Positions 18,080 through 27,232 of a DNA stretch of 64,000 nucleotides are shown here, piece by piece. Each line of letters starts with the position of its first letter. The stretch's first letter is position 1. The notes under the pieces were generated by a model. That model saw only the letters and a program-made list of their open reading frames with translations. It did not search any database and was not told the origin of the DNA. A program made the position numbers and the translations under genes. Source of the stretch: an uncultured Algibacter sp. (GTDB lineage Bacteria > Bacteroidota > Bacteroidia > Flavobacteriales > Flavobacteriaceae). The DNA lies in the NCBI GenBank assembly GCA_947502405.1, contig CANMZT010000008.1, positions 124,001 through 188,000 on the forward strand, written 5' to 3'.

Positions 18080-18229
18080 ATGAAAAAAATAGTATATGTA
18101 TTTCTATTAATGTTCTCATTATCAACGATGTTTACAAGTTGTAGAGACGAGAATAAAGCTGAAGAAGCGGTTGAAGAAGTAGAAGATGCAGTGGAGGATA
18201 CCGCGGACGAAATTGAAGATGAGCTATAA
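18080..18229 (+). CDS. Small acidic lipoprotein (49 aa)
   Basis: The ORF begins MKKIVYVFLLMFSLSTMFTS with the lipobox cysteine at FTSC, and the mature part is an almost pure acidic helix (EEAVEEVEDAVEDTADEIED). The predicted mature peptide is only about 29 residues. It is a short relative of the next gene, which shares the design of lipobox plus EEV/EDA heptads. Function unknown. Confidence 0.7.
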   Translation: MKKIVYVFLLMFSLSTMFTSCRDENKAEEAVEEVEDAVEDTADEIEDEL

Positions 18230-18266
18230 AGTTCATAAATAAACTTATTATAATATAGATGATAAA

Positions 18267-18497
18267 ATGAAAAGGATAAATATAATCTTAGCATTAACTT
18301 TAGTAAGTATAATAGCCTTTTCAAGTTGTAGGGAGGAAAAAAAATCTCCAGAAGACAAGATTGAAGAAGCTATTAAAGAAGTTAAGAAAGATGTAAAAGA
18401 AAATTCAGAAGAGCTATCCGACGATGTAGAGGATGCCTTGGAAGATGTAGAAGATGAGATTAACGAGGTTAAGGAAGAAGCTAAGAAAAAGGGTTAA
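18267..18497 (+). CDS. Small acidic coiled-coil lipoprotein (76 aa)
   Basis: The signal peptide ends IIAFSSC (lipobox) and is followed by a highly charged helical stretch of Lys/Glu/Asp/Val heptads (EEAIKEVKKDVKENSEELSD and on), probably a coiled coil like Lpp-type or YtxH-type proteins. It lies 37 bases after a smaller paralogue and 39 bases before a secreted protein, suggesting one transcript. Function unknown. Confidence 0.8.
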   Translation: MKRINIILALTLVSIIAFSSCREEKKSPEDKIEEAIKEVKKDVKENSEELSDDVEDALEDVEDEINEVKEEAKKKG

Positions 18498-18536
18498 TTA
18501 CCCTTTTATTAAAACGACTATTAACCAGAAAATATA

Positions 18537-19085
18537 ATGAAAATGAAAAAATTAGCAATTGCAATTGTGATACTGATAAGCGGTACGGCAATAGCACAAG
18601 AAAAACCTAAAGAGGTAAAAGAAGAAGCTGAAGTTAAAACCATTAAGTACAAAGATGCTGATGGTGTAACAGAAAAGAAAGTAAAAGTGATAAAACGTGA
18701 AGAAAGCGAAGTAACACTTGAGGCCGATGATGCAAAAAAAGTAAACCAATCCCGAGTATCATCGGACAAAATAGTAGAAGAAACCGTTATGGTTGATGAC
18801 GACGGAGATGACGCTTTTGAAACACTTAAACAAGAAACGTATTTTGTAAGTAGCAATGGCAACTATAAGTTTTCGCCAAAAAAATCTGGATTTACAATAG
18901 TTTCAAAACAGAATACCGATACATCTGCAAATGCCTGGGAAACCTCTAATGGCTACTATTTAGTAAGAGGAGAAGCTATCCCTAACGGTGTTGGACATTT
19001 TAATACCGATGGCAACTTTATTGTGGAATATTACTGCACAGATTCCCAATGTATCAAAACTATAACTTACAATAAAGATCAATAA
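18537..19085 (+). CDS. Secreted hypothetical protein, paralogue 1
   Basis: The 182-residue protein has a signal peptide (MKMKKLAIAIVILISGTAIA) and a mature region starting QEKP. Residues about 28-90 are charged with a V-KxIKYKDADG motif, and the C-terminal half is beta-rich, ending VEYYCTDSQCIKTITY with a possible disulfide pair. It is clearly related to the gene at 19233. Translation may begin at 18537 or at ATG 18543. Function unknown; exported, probably periplasmic. Confidence 0.75.
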   Translation: MKMKKLAIAIVILISGTAIAQEKPKEVKEEAEVKTIKYKDADGVTEKKVKVIKREESEVTLEADDAKKVNQSRVSSDKIVEETVMVDDDGDDAFETLKQETYFVSSNGNYKFSPKKSGFTIVSKQNTDTSANAWETSNGYYLVRGEAIPNGVGHFNTDGNFIVEYYCTDSQCIKTITYNKDQ

Positions 19086-19232
19086 TAGGGTTTGTATAAA
19101 TGAACCTCAGGAATTTTCAATGGCTTCTAATTTCAAGAAGTGTATAAACGTTGAAGATAATCCTGAAAAACCGCTAATGGAAAAAGTTTCCTATTAGCAC
19201 TAAAACATTTATTAATTAAAAAAACATATACA

Positions 19233-19793
19233 ATGAAAAATTTAACATATGCGATGGCACTACTGGTTTGTGGTACGGCCATGGCACAAGAGAAACCAAC
19301 TGAAATCACAAAGGAAACCGCTGTCAAAATAGTGAAATATAAAGATGGCGATGAACTTAAGGAAGGTAAAATTAAAGTAATCAACAAAGAGACATCCCAT
19401 GTCAAATTAGATGCGGAAGATGCAAATAAGATTAATCAAGATAGAGTTCCTGCCGAAACAAAAGTTGTAAAAACTGTAATGATTGACAATGATAAGGACA
19501 AAGCCTATGATTTGTTAACAACTGAAACATTTTATGTAAATGAAGATAGCAGTTATAGATTTAGTCCGGACGAATCAGGTTTTATGATGGCATTAAGTGA
19601 TGATCAAAATGAATTTGTTGAGATTGGAAAAGCGTGGAATACAAAATCACAAGGTAACTACATTGTAAGAGGAGAAACTTATAACGGTGTTGGATATTTT
19701 GATAAAGATGGAAGTTTTGTTGTAGAATATTATGATGAAGACACTGAAAGCATCAAAATAATGAAGTATGACGAAAAGAAAGATGCGCTGTAA
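19233..19793 (+). CDS. Secreted hypothetical protein, paralogue 2
   Basis: The 186-residue protein has a signal peptide (MKNLTYAMALLVCGTAMA) then QEKP, like its neighbour. Shared blocks include VKYKDGD/IKYKDADG, E-DA-K-NQ-RV, ETFYV...YRFSP and YNGVGYFDKDGSFVVEYY. The two form a tandem duplication separated by 147 bases. This copy lacks the C-terminal cysteines of paralogue 1. Function unknown. Confidence 0.75.
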   Translation: MKNLTYAMALLVCGTAMAQEKPTEITKETAVKIVKYKDGDELKEGKIKVINKETSHVKLDAEDANKINQDRVPAETKVVKTVMIDNDKDKAYDLLTTETFYVNEDSSYRFSPDESGFMMALSDDQNEFVEIGKAWNTKSQGNYIVRGETYNGVGYFDKDGSFVVEYYDEDTESIKIMKYDEKKDAL

Positions 19794-19819
19794 TACCAGT
19801 TTCGTGTTAAGATAATCCA

Positions 19820-19847
19820 AAAGTCTCGAGGCAACTCGGGACTTTTT
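19820..19847 (+). terminator. Rho-independent terminator after the secreted paralogue pair
   Basis: An 11-bp stem (AAAGTCTCGAG / CTCGGGACTTT, one G-U pair) closed by a GCAA tetraloop is followed by T residues, 27 bases after the stop codon. Confidence 0.85.
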
Positions 19848-19867
19848 GCATTTTAATTTATTATAGG

Positions 19868-19985
19868 TTTTTTGGGCGTGCCCCCTCCTTAGGTCGGGGT
19901 CGGGCTTTCCGCTATATCTTTTTCTCGTGCCTCAAAAAAGGATGCCGCTGCAATCCCTCACGCGGGCAAGTTTGCTTAGGTCTAA
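19868..19985. repeat. Dispersed intergenic repeat, family B, copy 3
   Basis: It contains TTTGGGCGTGCCCCCTCC, GGTCGGGGTCGGGCTTTCCGC, TGCCGCTGCAATCCCTCACG and CGGGCAAGTTTGCTTAGGTC. It matches the words and order of the copies at 1147 and 60050. The remaining 260 bases before the DUF2461 gene are AT-rich with nothing recognisable. Confidence 0.6.
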
Positions 19986-20248
19986 GCCAAAACATTAAAT
20001 TTAGGTTTACATCTACAAATACAAATCACTAAAATAATAGCATATACCAAATAAACATCAAAATAATACTAATAATTTGTTTCTAACGCACAGATATATC
20101 ATAATAAAATATAACCGTAGCTAATGCTATGCTTAGATTTTATTATTCATCTATGCACGTTATAATTTAAATTAATATAGCATCATTTTAAAATTCATTT
20201 GGTATTACTTTTTGTATTTTAGAACATTGTTAATTTCAATAGGGTAAT

Positions 20249-20929
20249 ATGAGCGCAACCGTACCAAAATCCGTATTCACATTTTTTAAAAAACTGGAAA
20301 AAAATAATAATCGCGATTGGTTTAATGAACATAAGCCAGAGTTCAAAGCTATAGAAGGTGAAGTAAAGTTATTTTACAACGCCATTTTAGAAAAATTAAA
20401 TGGTCATGACGAGATTGATAAGCTAAAAATTTTCAGAATTTATAGGGATGTGCGTTTTTCAAAAAACAAACTACCTTATAAAACGCATTTTGGAGGATCG
20501 TTTCACAGAACAAAACCACGATTAAGAGGTGGTTATTATGTGCATATTCAGCCCAATAACGAAAGTTTTATAGCTACTGGTTTTTGGCAGCCTGCTAAAG
20601 AAGATTTAATGCGTATTAGAAAAGAGTTTGAAATGGACGATTCTGAAATTCGTGAGATACTTGCTGATAAAAAATTCAATTCAGTTTGGAGCGATACCTT
20701 TGTTGGCGATGAAGTAAAATCAGCTCCAAGAGGATTTGCAAAAGACCACAAAGCCATTGATTTAATAAAGAAAAAGCAATACATCTTCACAAAAAAATAC
20801 ACTGACAAAGAAGTGTTGGATGCAAACTTTATAAACGAAGTAGATCAGTCATTTAAAGCCATTCGCCCATTTTTTGATTATATGAGTGATGTGTTAACTA
20901 CGGATTTGAATGGTGTTTCTTTGATTTAG
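20249..20929 (+). CDS. DUF2461 domain-containing protein
   Basis: The 226-residue protein has the family signature: FFKKLEKNNNRDWFNEHKPE near the start, KIFRIYRDVRFSKNKLPYKT in the middle, GGYYVHIQPNNESFIATGFW, and a C-terminal PRGF...HKAIDLIKKKQY. The family is widespread but uncharacterised. It converges on, and overlaps by 4 bases, the HEPN-like gene. Confidence 0.92.
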   Translation: MSATVPKSVFTFFKKLEKNNNRDWFNEHKPEFKAIEGEVKLFYNAILEKLNGHDEIDKLKIFRIYRDVRFSKNKLPYKTHFGGSFHRTKPRLRGGYYVHIQPNNESFIATGFWQPAKEDLMRIRKEFEMDDSEIREILADKKFNSVWSDTFVGDEVKSAPRGFAKDHKAIDLIKKKQYIFTKKYTDKEVLDANFINEVDQSFKAIRPFFDYMSDVLTTDLNGVSLI

Positions 20930-21744
20930 GTTTTTTTTCTTTTTGTTAGTAATTTTTCTTTTTCAATTTTTCTTCTAATTGGTAAAAGTATTTTATAAAT
21001 AAGAGACAAGTAGGCACACATCATTAATTCAATTGAGTACATTTTTATCTCATTGTTTATTAAAAGTCTTTTTAGGCTTTCTTTGTAAATTTCATTTTCT
21101 TCATTATCTCTTTTTGTTAAATGGTGACTTTCAATAATTATTAAATCAATGTCGTCATAGTAATCTCCATGAGCAATTTCATTACGAATAGGAATTATTT
21201 TATTCATTAAAATGTCTAAACCTTCTAAAATCGTTTTGATTTCTTTATCGTTTTGTTTTTTGCAATAGTTTCTAATTTTTCTCTCAAGCCCAATGTTTTC
21301 ATTTATTTTTAAATCATAAGTTTTATTTACTAATTTGTAAACTAAATCTTTATAAGTTGTGACTCTAATGAAGAAGCATTCTATATGATATCGAATATAA
21401 TCACCATTATTTATTTTATTATTTGAATCATCAAATACACTCCCGCGTTCTTCTATAAATAACCTGCTTAAACTTAACGTATTAATTGTAGAATGAAGTC
21501 TTAAACAGTTTTCAAGTATGCTTCTTTGATATAAATCTTTAGAATTTAGTTTTTTTCGAATCTTTCCTGATTTGGTAAAGTATAACTTTCTAGTTCTTTT
21601 TGATAAAGATTTTATAAAAGTTTCATTTTCTATTGATAATTGTTCTAAAGGTGATTTTTTTTCCAAATTAAAGCAAACTATGGTGCTGAATAGTATTTTT
21701 TTGTCAAGATAGTTATACCGCCGCCAAAAACTCAGGCTTCTCAA
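20926..21744 (-). CDS. HEPN-like hypothetical protein
   Basis: The predicted 272-residue all-helical protein contains RNEIAHG (R187-x4-H192), the Rx4-6H pattern of HEPN domains, near the end of a helical bundle (HIECFFIRVTTYKDLVYKLV). Some HEPN proteins are RNases in toxin-antitoxin and defence systems; others of this shape are non-catalytic. The first ATG overlaps the upstream gene by 32 bases, and a TTG start at 21666 (after 26 residues) is equally possible. Very AT- and Lys-rich compared with neighbours, which hints at transfer. Confidence 0.5.
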   Translation of the reverse strand: MRSLSFWRRYNYLDKKILFSTIVCFNLEKKSPLEQLSIENETFIKSLSKRTRKLYFTKSGKIRKKLNSKDLYQRSILENCLRLHSTINTLSLSRLFIEERGSVFDDSNNKINNGDYIRYHIECFFIRVTTYKDLVYKLVNKTYDLKINENIGLERKIRNYCKKQNDKEIKTILEGLDILMNKIIPIRNEIAHGDYYDDIDLIIIESHHLTKRDNEENEIYKESLKRLLINNEIKMYSIELMMCAYLSLIYKILLPIRRKIEKEKLLTKRKKT

Positions 21745-22129
21745 ACAATTGAATATGACTCAACAAACGCTGTTTTACAATATTCATCATACGCTTGTTT
21801 AAAGCTGATGAGTTTTGAATGTAAATCTCATATTCTTCAACAGTAAACTGGCCAATAACCATCCCCTTCATAGAGTTACGCAGTTTCATATCTTTTTGAA
21901 TAGCATTTTCAATATAAATCATCCGTTTTTCTAATGACAAATCATAAAAAACAGATTTATGCTTTGCTATGTAATTTCTAAAAACAGCAATCAGTAAATC
22001 ATTCTGAAATTTGATTATTGGGCGCAGTACTAAATTCTGAAAACGCTCATCGGCAGTCATGTTATCGTTAATCGTGGCGTTTAAAATTTCAGGGCGGATG
22101 CTTTTAAGATTAAATTGTCTAGAGTCCAT
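21713..22129 (-). CDS. Conserved hypothetical protein
   Basis: The 138-residue soluble, mostly helical protein (MDSRQFNLKSIRPEILNATI, ERFQNLVLRPIIKFQNDLLI) resembles a flavobacterial family of unknown function that is often labelled glyoxalase without visible motifs. No catalytic signature is evident. It is divergent from the DUF72 gene and its 3' end is overlapped by the HEPN-like ORF. Confidence 0.65.
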   Translation of the reverse strand: MDSRQFNLKSIRPEILNATINDNMTADERFQNLVLRPIIKFQNDLLIAVFRNYIAKHKSVFYDLSLEKRMIYIENAIQKDMKLRNSMKGMVIGQFTVEEYEIYIQNSSALNKRMMNIVKQRLLSHIQLFEKPEFLAAV

Positions 22130-22247
22130 TTTGTAGATTTTTAATAAAAATATTCAAATATGGAGTTTAATTAGACAGACCGATTTATAGTTGTCAACGA
22201 GTTTATTAACATTACTCTTTTTTCTATCTTTATTAAAAATTTACTTT

Positions 22248-23138
22248 ATGAAATTTGGAAGTGTTGACAACCCTCAAGATATAGATTTTACTTTACCGCA
22301 AGATCATCCTGATACAAAGCGCGTTTTAAACGCCGCAAAAGATGATAACGTACCCGAAATTTACGTAGGTTGTGCCAAATGGAATAGGGCAGACCTAAAA
22401 GGATTCTACCCAAGAGGCACTAAGGATGAGTTAGGATATTATTCTTCTCAGTTCAATTCTATAGAGATGAATGCCACGTTTTACAGAATTTTTCCTGCAG
22501 AACAATTCTCGAAATGGCACGATAAAACTCCTGAGGGTTTCAAGTTTTTTCCAAAACTAAACCAAGAAATCAGCCATTGGAAACGTTTGAATGAAACAGA
22601 AGCTGTCGTTGAAAACTATCTTTATAACGCTTCAAATTTAAAAGAGAAGTTAGGGACTATTTTTTTGCAAATGCACAGTAATTTTGCGCCCAAAGATTTC
22701 GATAGAGTTATCACTTTCGCAGAAAATTGGCCAAAAGAGATACCGTTAGCCATAGAATTCCGCCATACAAATTGGTATAACGATAAAGCGATTGCTGAAG
22801 ATTTATATCAACTTTTAGAAGCTAATAATATATCCAACGTAATTGTTGATACTGCAGGACGACGTGATTTAATGCATATGCGATTAACCAACGCTACAGC
22901 TTTTGTACGTTACGTAGGTGCAAATCATGAAAGCGATTATACCCGTTTAGATGATTGGGTGGAGCGCTTAAAATTATGGAAAGATCAGGGTATCAAGGAA
23001 ATTGACTTTTTCATTCATCAAAATATCGAAAAAGAATCGCCTTTATTGTCGGCCTATTTTATAAAAAAGCTAAATTCAGAACTGGGATGTTCCTTGAAAA
23101 TTCCTAACGGTGAAGATGAGCAACAATCACTTTTTTAA
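22248..23138 (+). CDS. DUF72 domain-containing protein
   Basis: The 296-residue TIM-barrel-like protein has VGCAKWNRADLKGFYPRG, FNSIEMNATFYRIF, FKFFPKLNQEISH, LAIEFRHTNWY and VRYVGANHESDY, all typical of DUF72 (YecE-like). The function is unsettled. I chose ATG 22248 (MKFGSVDNPQD); the longer frame from 22191 adds a hydrophobic 19-residue tail not expected in this soluble family. Confidence 0.92.
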   Translation: MKFGSVDNPQDIDFTLPQDHPDTKRVLNAAKDDNVPEIYVGCAKWNRADLKGFYPRGTKDELGYYSSQFNSIEMNATFYRIFPAEQFSKWHDKTPEGFKFFPKLNQEISHWKRLNETEAVVENYLYNASNLKEKLGTIFLQMHSNFAPKDFDRVITFAENWPKEIPLAIEFRHTNWYNDKAIAEDLYQLLEANNISNVIVDTAGRRDLMHMRLTNATAFVRYVGANHESDYTRLDDWVERLKLWKDQGIKEIDFFIHQNIEKESPLLSAYFIKKLNSELGCSLKIPNGEDEQQSLF

Positions 23139-23279
23139 ATGGTTAAAAAACGTCTTTAAAAATTATAATCAAAATTTTGATTTCATTGAATAAAATGCAA
23201 TTTATATGGTGTTCATTGTATATTTTGTAAAAATAAAATAACAATACGGTCTAAACTTTCGATTAAATGTAATTAAATA

Positions 23280-23287
23280 TAACTTTG
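23280..23287 (+). promoter_or_regulatory. Candidate leu operon promoter (TAACTTTG)
   Basis: TAACTTTG matches TAnnTTTG exactly, 74 bases before the leuC ATG. The leader between them has no Leu-rich ORF or terminator hairpin, so there is no sign of attenuation. Confidence 0.5.
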
Positions 23288-23361
23288 TATGCTGTTATAA
23301 TTTCACAGTATCCAAATTATAAATATTTGAAGTTATAATAACAAATAAACCTTTATTATTT

Positions 23362-24771
23362 ATGAGTAAGACATTATTTGACAAAGTGTGGGATTCGCAC
23401 GTTGTTAGAAACATAGAAGATGGACCTGACGTGTTTTTTATAGACCGTCATTTTATACACGAAGTTACAAGTCCTGTTGCTTTTGTTGGATTAAGAAGCA
23501 GAGGTATTGGCGTGATGTATCCAGAGCGCACATTTGCAACTGCAGATCACAACACACCAACTTGGAACCAGCATTTGCCAGTTGCAGATCCTTTATCTGC
23601 AAATCAATTAGAAGCTTTAGCTAAAAATGCAGAGCAATATGGTATTTCGCATTGGGGATTAGGTCATAGAAATAATGGTATTGTACATATTGTAGGGCCA
23701 GAAAATGGTATTACGTTGCCAGGATCAACCATTGTTTGTGGAGATTCACATACCTCTACACATGGTGCTTTTGGCGCTATTGCTTTTGGTATTGGTACGT
23801 CTGAGGTAGAAATGGTATTGTCTACACAGTGTATCATGCAACCTAAGCCTAAGAAAATGCGTATTAACGTAAATGGTAAACTTGGTTTTGGTGTAACACC
23901 TAAAGATGTGGCGTTATACATTATTTCACAACAAACTACTTCTGGTGCTACTGGTTATTTTGTAGAATATGCTGGTGATGTATTTGAAGATATGAGTATG
24001 GAAGGCCGTATGACGGTTTGTAACCTTTCTATTGAGATGGGTGCTCGTGGTGGTATGATTGCTCCAGACGAAAAAACGTTTGAGTATATTAAAGGTAGAA
24101 AGCATACACCAAAAGGTGCAGATTGGGATAAAGCAATGACCTATTGGGAAACATTATATACTGATGAAGATGCTGAATTCGATTTAGAATTTAACTATGA
24201 TGCTGCCGATATTGAGCCAATGATTACTTACGGAACTAACCCTGGAATGGGAATGGGTGTAACCCAATCTATTCCATTGGCGGAAGATGTACAAGGTGGT
24301 GTAGCTACTTATAAAAAATCATTAGGCTATATGAAGTTTGATGAAGGTGACGATATGATTGGTAAAACCGTAGATTATGTGTTCTTAGGATCATGTACTA
24401 ACGGGCGTATAGAAGATTTTAGAGCGTTTTGTTCTATTGTTGAAGGCCGCCAAAAAGCAGATAATATTACAGCTTGGTTAGTTCCAGGGTCTCATAAAGT
24501 AGTAGACCAAATTAAAGAAGAAGGTTTAGATAAAATATTAGACGCTTCAGGTTTTGTATTAAGAGAACCAGGATGTTCTGCATGTTTAGCAATGAATGAT
24601 GATAAAGTGCCTGCTGGAAAATTAGCAGTATCAACATCAAACAGAAACTTTGAAGGACGTCAAGGTCCAGGATCTAGAACCTTATTAGCCTCTCCACTAG
24701 TGGCAGCGGCTACTGCGGTAACAGGTGTTGTAACAGACCCTAGAACTTTAATGGAGCAAGTTAGCGCCTAA
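23362..24771 (+). CDS. leuC: 3-isopropylmalate dehydratase, large subunit
   Basis: The 469-residue aconitase-family protein has the [4Fe-4S] cysteines in GSCTNGR and GCSACLAMN, and the substrate motifs [13 protein letters not shown] and [11 protein letters not shown]. With LeuD it isomerises 2- to 3-isopropylmalate. First gene of leuC-leuD-leuA-leuB. Confidence 0.97.
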   Translation: MSKTLFDKVWDSHVVRNIEDGPDVFFIDRHFIHEVTSPVAFVGLRSRGIGVMYPERTFATADHNTPTWNQHLPVADPLSANQLEALAKNAEQYGISHWGLGHRNNGIVHIVGPENGITLPGSTIVCGDSHTSTHGAFGAIAFGIGTSEVEMVLSTQCIMQPKPKKMRINVNGKLGFGVTPKDVALYIISQQTTSGATGYFVEYAGDVFEDMSMEGRMTVCNLSIEMGARGGMIAPDEKTFEYIKGRKHTPKGADWDKAMTYWETLYTDEDAEFDLEFNYDAADIEPMITYGTNPGMGMGVTQSIPLAEDVQGGVATYKKSLGYMKFDEGDDMIGKTVDYVFLGSCTNGRIEDFRAFCSIVEGRQKADNITAWLVPGSHKVVDQIKEEGLDKILDASGFVLREPGCSACLAMNDDKVPAGKLAVSTSNRNFEGRQGPGSRTLLASPLVAAATAVTGVVTDPRTLMEQVSA

Positions 24772-24833
24772 CAATTGAATTTAAGAATATACTAATACTG
24801 CCAACTGATACTGGCAGACTGAATACTGAATAT

Positions 24834-25433
24834 ATGGCTTACGATAAATTTGAAGTATTAACAAGTACAGCTTATCCGCTACCAATAGAGAATGTGGATA
24901 CCGATCAAATCATACCTGCTCGTTTTTTAAAAGCAACAGAGCGTAAAGGGTTTGGTGATAACTTTTTCCGTGATTGGAGATACGATTCTGAAGGAAACCC
25001 TATAGCAGATTTTCCTTTAAATGATAAGAAATACGAAGGCTCTAAGATTTTAGTAGGAGGTAAGAACTTTGGTTCTGGTTCTTCTAGAGAGCACGCTGCA
25101 TGGTCAGTTTACGATTTTGGATTACGTTGTGTAATATCATCATTTTTTGCAGATATTTTTAGAAATAACTGTTTAAATATTGGTGTATTACCAGTACAGG
25201 TTTCGGCTGATTTTGCTCAGAAATTATTTGACGCTATTGAAGTAGATCCTAAAACTGAGATAAAAGTAGATTTACCAAATCAAACTGTAACTTTGGTGTC
25301 TACTGGAGAGTCTGAAACGTTTGATATCAATGGGTATAAAAAGGATAATATGCTAAATGGTTTTGATGATATTGATTATCTTCAAAATATGAAAGAAGAG
25401 GTTAAAGCATTTGCCGAAACAAGACCTTTTTAA
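24834..25433 (+). CDS. leuD: 3-isopropylmalate dehydratase, small subunit
   Basis: The 199-residue swivel-domain protein has NVDTDQIIPARFLKAT, GKNFGSGSSREHAAWS and FADIFRNNCLNIGVLPV, all typical of LeuD. It partners LeuC. The gap to leuC is 62 bases with no promoter visible. Confidence 0.97.
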   Translation: MAYDKFEVLTSTAYPLPIENVDTDQIIPARFLKATERKGFGDNFFRDWRYDSEGNPIADFPLNDKKYEGSKILVGGKNFGSGSSREHAAWSVYDFGLRCVISSFFADIFRNNCLNIGVLPVQVSADFAQKLFDAIEVDPKTEIKVDLPNQTVTLVSTGESETFDINGYKKDNMLNGFDDIDYLQNMKEEVKAFAETRPF

Positions 25434-25521
25434 GTATATTAGCATTATAGATATATTTTAATAACATCTAAAAGCATTCCATTAATTCAATGAAATGCTT
25501 TTTGTGAATATAAAACCCTCA

Positions 25522-27042
25522 ATGTCTAAGAGAAGAATAGAAATAATGGATACGACGCTTCGGGATGGAGAACAAACCTCGAGTGTGTCATTTTCAGCTT
25601 CGGAAAAACTAACAATTGCTAAACTTTTATTGGAAGAGTTAAAGGTAGATCGTATTGAAATTGCTTCTGCTAGAGTATCAGAGGGCGAGTTTCAAGCGGT
25701 TAAAGATGTTACAGGTTGGGCTGCTGAAAACAATTATTTAGATAAGGTTGAAGTACTAACCTTTGTAGATAAAGGGGTATCTATCGATTGGATGGTTGAG
25801 GCAGGAGCTAAGGTACAAAACTTATTAACCAAAGGCTCACTTAATCATTTAACTCACCAACTCAAAAAGACTCCTAATCAACACTTTAAAGAAGTTAAAA
25901 ATACTATAGATTTAGCTTCAGAAAAGGGTATTGCTACTAATGTATATTTAGAAGATTGGAGTAATGGCATGCGAAATTCTAAAGACTACGTTTATGAGTT
26001 TTTAGCGTTTTTAGGTACACAAAATATAGCTAGAATAATGCTTCCTGATACTTTAGGCGTATTAACTCCTGAAGAATCGTATAGCTTTGTTAAAGAAATA
26101 AAGGATAAATATCCAGATTTACATTTTGATTTCCATGCGCACAACGATTATGATTTGGGTGTAGCCAATGCTATTGAAGGCCTAAAGGCTGGTGCAGATG
26201 GTTTACACTTAACTGTAAATGGTATGGGCGAGCGTGCCGGTAATGCACCAATGAGTAGTACTATTGCTGTGATTAATGATTTTATGCCAGATATTGAAAT
26301 GGGTGTAAATGAAAAGGTACTATATACGGTAAGTAAGCTGGTTGAGAATTTTTCTGGAGTTATGATTCCAGCAAATAAGCCTATTGTGGGTGCTAATGTG
26401 TTTACGCAAACGGCAGGAATTCATGCAGATGGTGACAACAAAAACAACCTGTACTTTAGTGATTTAATGCCAGAACGTTTTGGTAGAAAACGTGAATATG
26501 CTTTGGGTAAAGCGTCTGGAAAGGCTAATATCCAAAAGAATTTGCAGCAACTTGGGTTGCAACTTGATGATGAGGATTTGAAAAAAGTTACCCAGCGTAT
26601 TATTGAGTTGGGAGATAAAAAACAAGTAGTAACTAAGGAAGATTTGCCTTATATAATTTCGGATGTTTTAGACAGAACGTATGAAGAAAAAATAACGGTA
26701 AACTCTTATGTGCTAACACATTCTAAGGGGTTGAAGCCTTCCACAACGGTATCTATTACTATTGAAAATGAAACGATTGAGGAGCATGCACAAGGTGATG
26801 GACAGTATGATGCTTTTATGAATGCGGTAAAAACGATATTTAAAAGTAAAAATATAATATTACCAAGTTTGATTGATTACGCGGTTAGAATTCCTCCAGG
26901 AAGTAACTCGGATGCATTATGTGAAACGATTATTACTTGGAAAAATGCTGATAAAGAATTTAAGACACGAGGTTTGGATAGTGACCAGACGGTATCTGCG
27001 ATAAAGGCAACTGAGAAGATGTTGAATATTATGGTGAGTTAA
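25522..27042 (+). CDS. leuA: 2-isopropylmalate synthase (HMGL/LeuA family)
   Basis: The protein is 506 residues from ATG 25522 (MSKRRIEIMDTTLRDGEQTS). It has the DRE-TIM catalytic start TTLRDGEQ, the metal motif FHAHNDYDLG, NGMGERAGNAP, and a C-terminal LeuA regulatory dimer domain (about 370-506). The context between leuD and leuB supports 2-isopropylmalate synthase. The sequence type is close to citramalate synthases, so a citramalate role cannot be excluded. The upstream ATG 25495 adds 9 non-conserved residues. Confidence 0.88.
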   Translation: MSKRRIEIMDTTLRDGEQTSSVSFSASEKLTIAKLLLEELKVDRIEIASARVSEGEFQAVKDVTGWAAENNYLDKVEVLTFVDKGVSIDWMVEAGAKVQNLLTKGSLNHLTHQLKKTPNQHFKEVKNTIDLASEKGIATNVYLEDWSNGMRNSKDYVYEFLAFLGTQNIARIMLPDTLGVLTPEESYSFVKEIKDKYPDLHFDFHAHNDYDLGVANAIEGLKAGADGLHLTVNGMGERAGNAPMSSTIAVINDFMPDIEMGVNEKVLYTVSKLVENFSGVMIPANKPIVGANVFTQTAGIHADGDNKNNLYFSDLMPERFGRKREYALGKASGKANIQKNLQQLGLQLDDEDLKKVTQRIIELGDKKQVVTKEDLPYIISDVLDRTYEEKITVNSYVLTHSKGLKPSTTVSITIENETIEEHAQGDGQYDAFMNAVKTIFKSKNIILPSLIDYAVRIPPGSNSDALCETIITWKNADKEFKTRGLDSDQTVSAIKATEKMLNIMVS

Positions 27043-27165
27043 TGGGGTTTAATTGTTGATTTGTTAATTCGTTTAATCGTTATATTAGAACGCGGATGAA
27101 CAATTAAACAGTTACACAAGATGAAGTGGTTTTAGTAAGTATACTACAATTTAGAGTTTAGAACG

Positions 27166-27196
27166 AAAGCCAGACCCCTTGTGGGTAACGCCCAAA
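27166..27196. repeat. Dispersed repeat, family B, short fragment
   Basis: AAGCCAGACCCCTTGTGGGT followed by AACGCCC matches the right end of the family B copy at 16.2 kb. It lies in the 190-base leuA-leuB gap; the rest of the gap shows nothing recognisable. Confidence 0.5.
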
Positions 27197-27232
27197 TAAA
27201 TTAGAAAATTAAAAGATTAAATTAATATACAA

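Noticed and set aside
23139-23361. Leucine attenuator upstream of leuC
   Set aside because: No Leu-rich leader ORF and no terminator hairpin were found, unlike the his leader.
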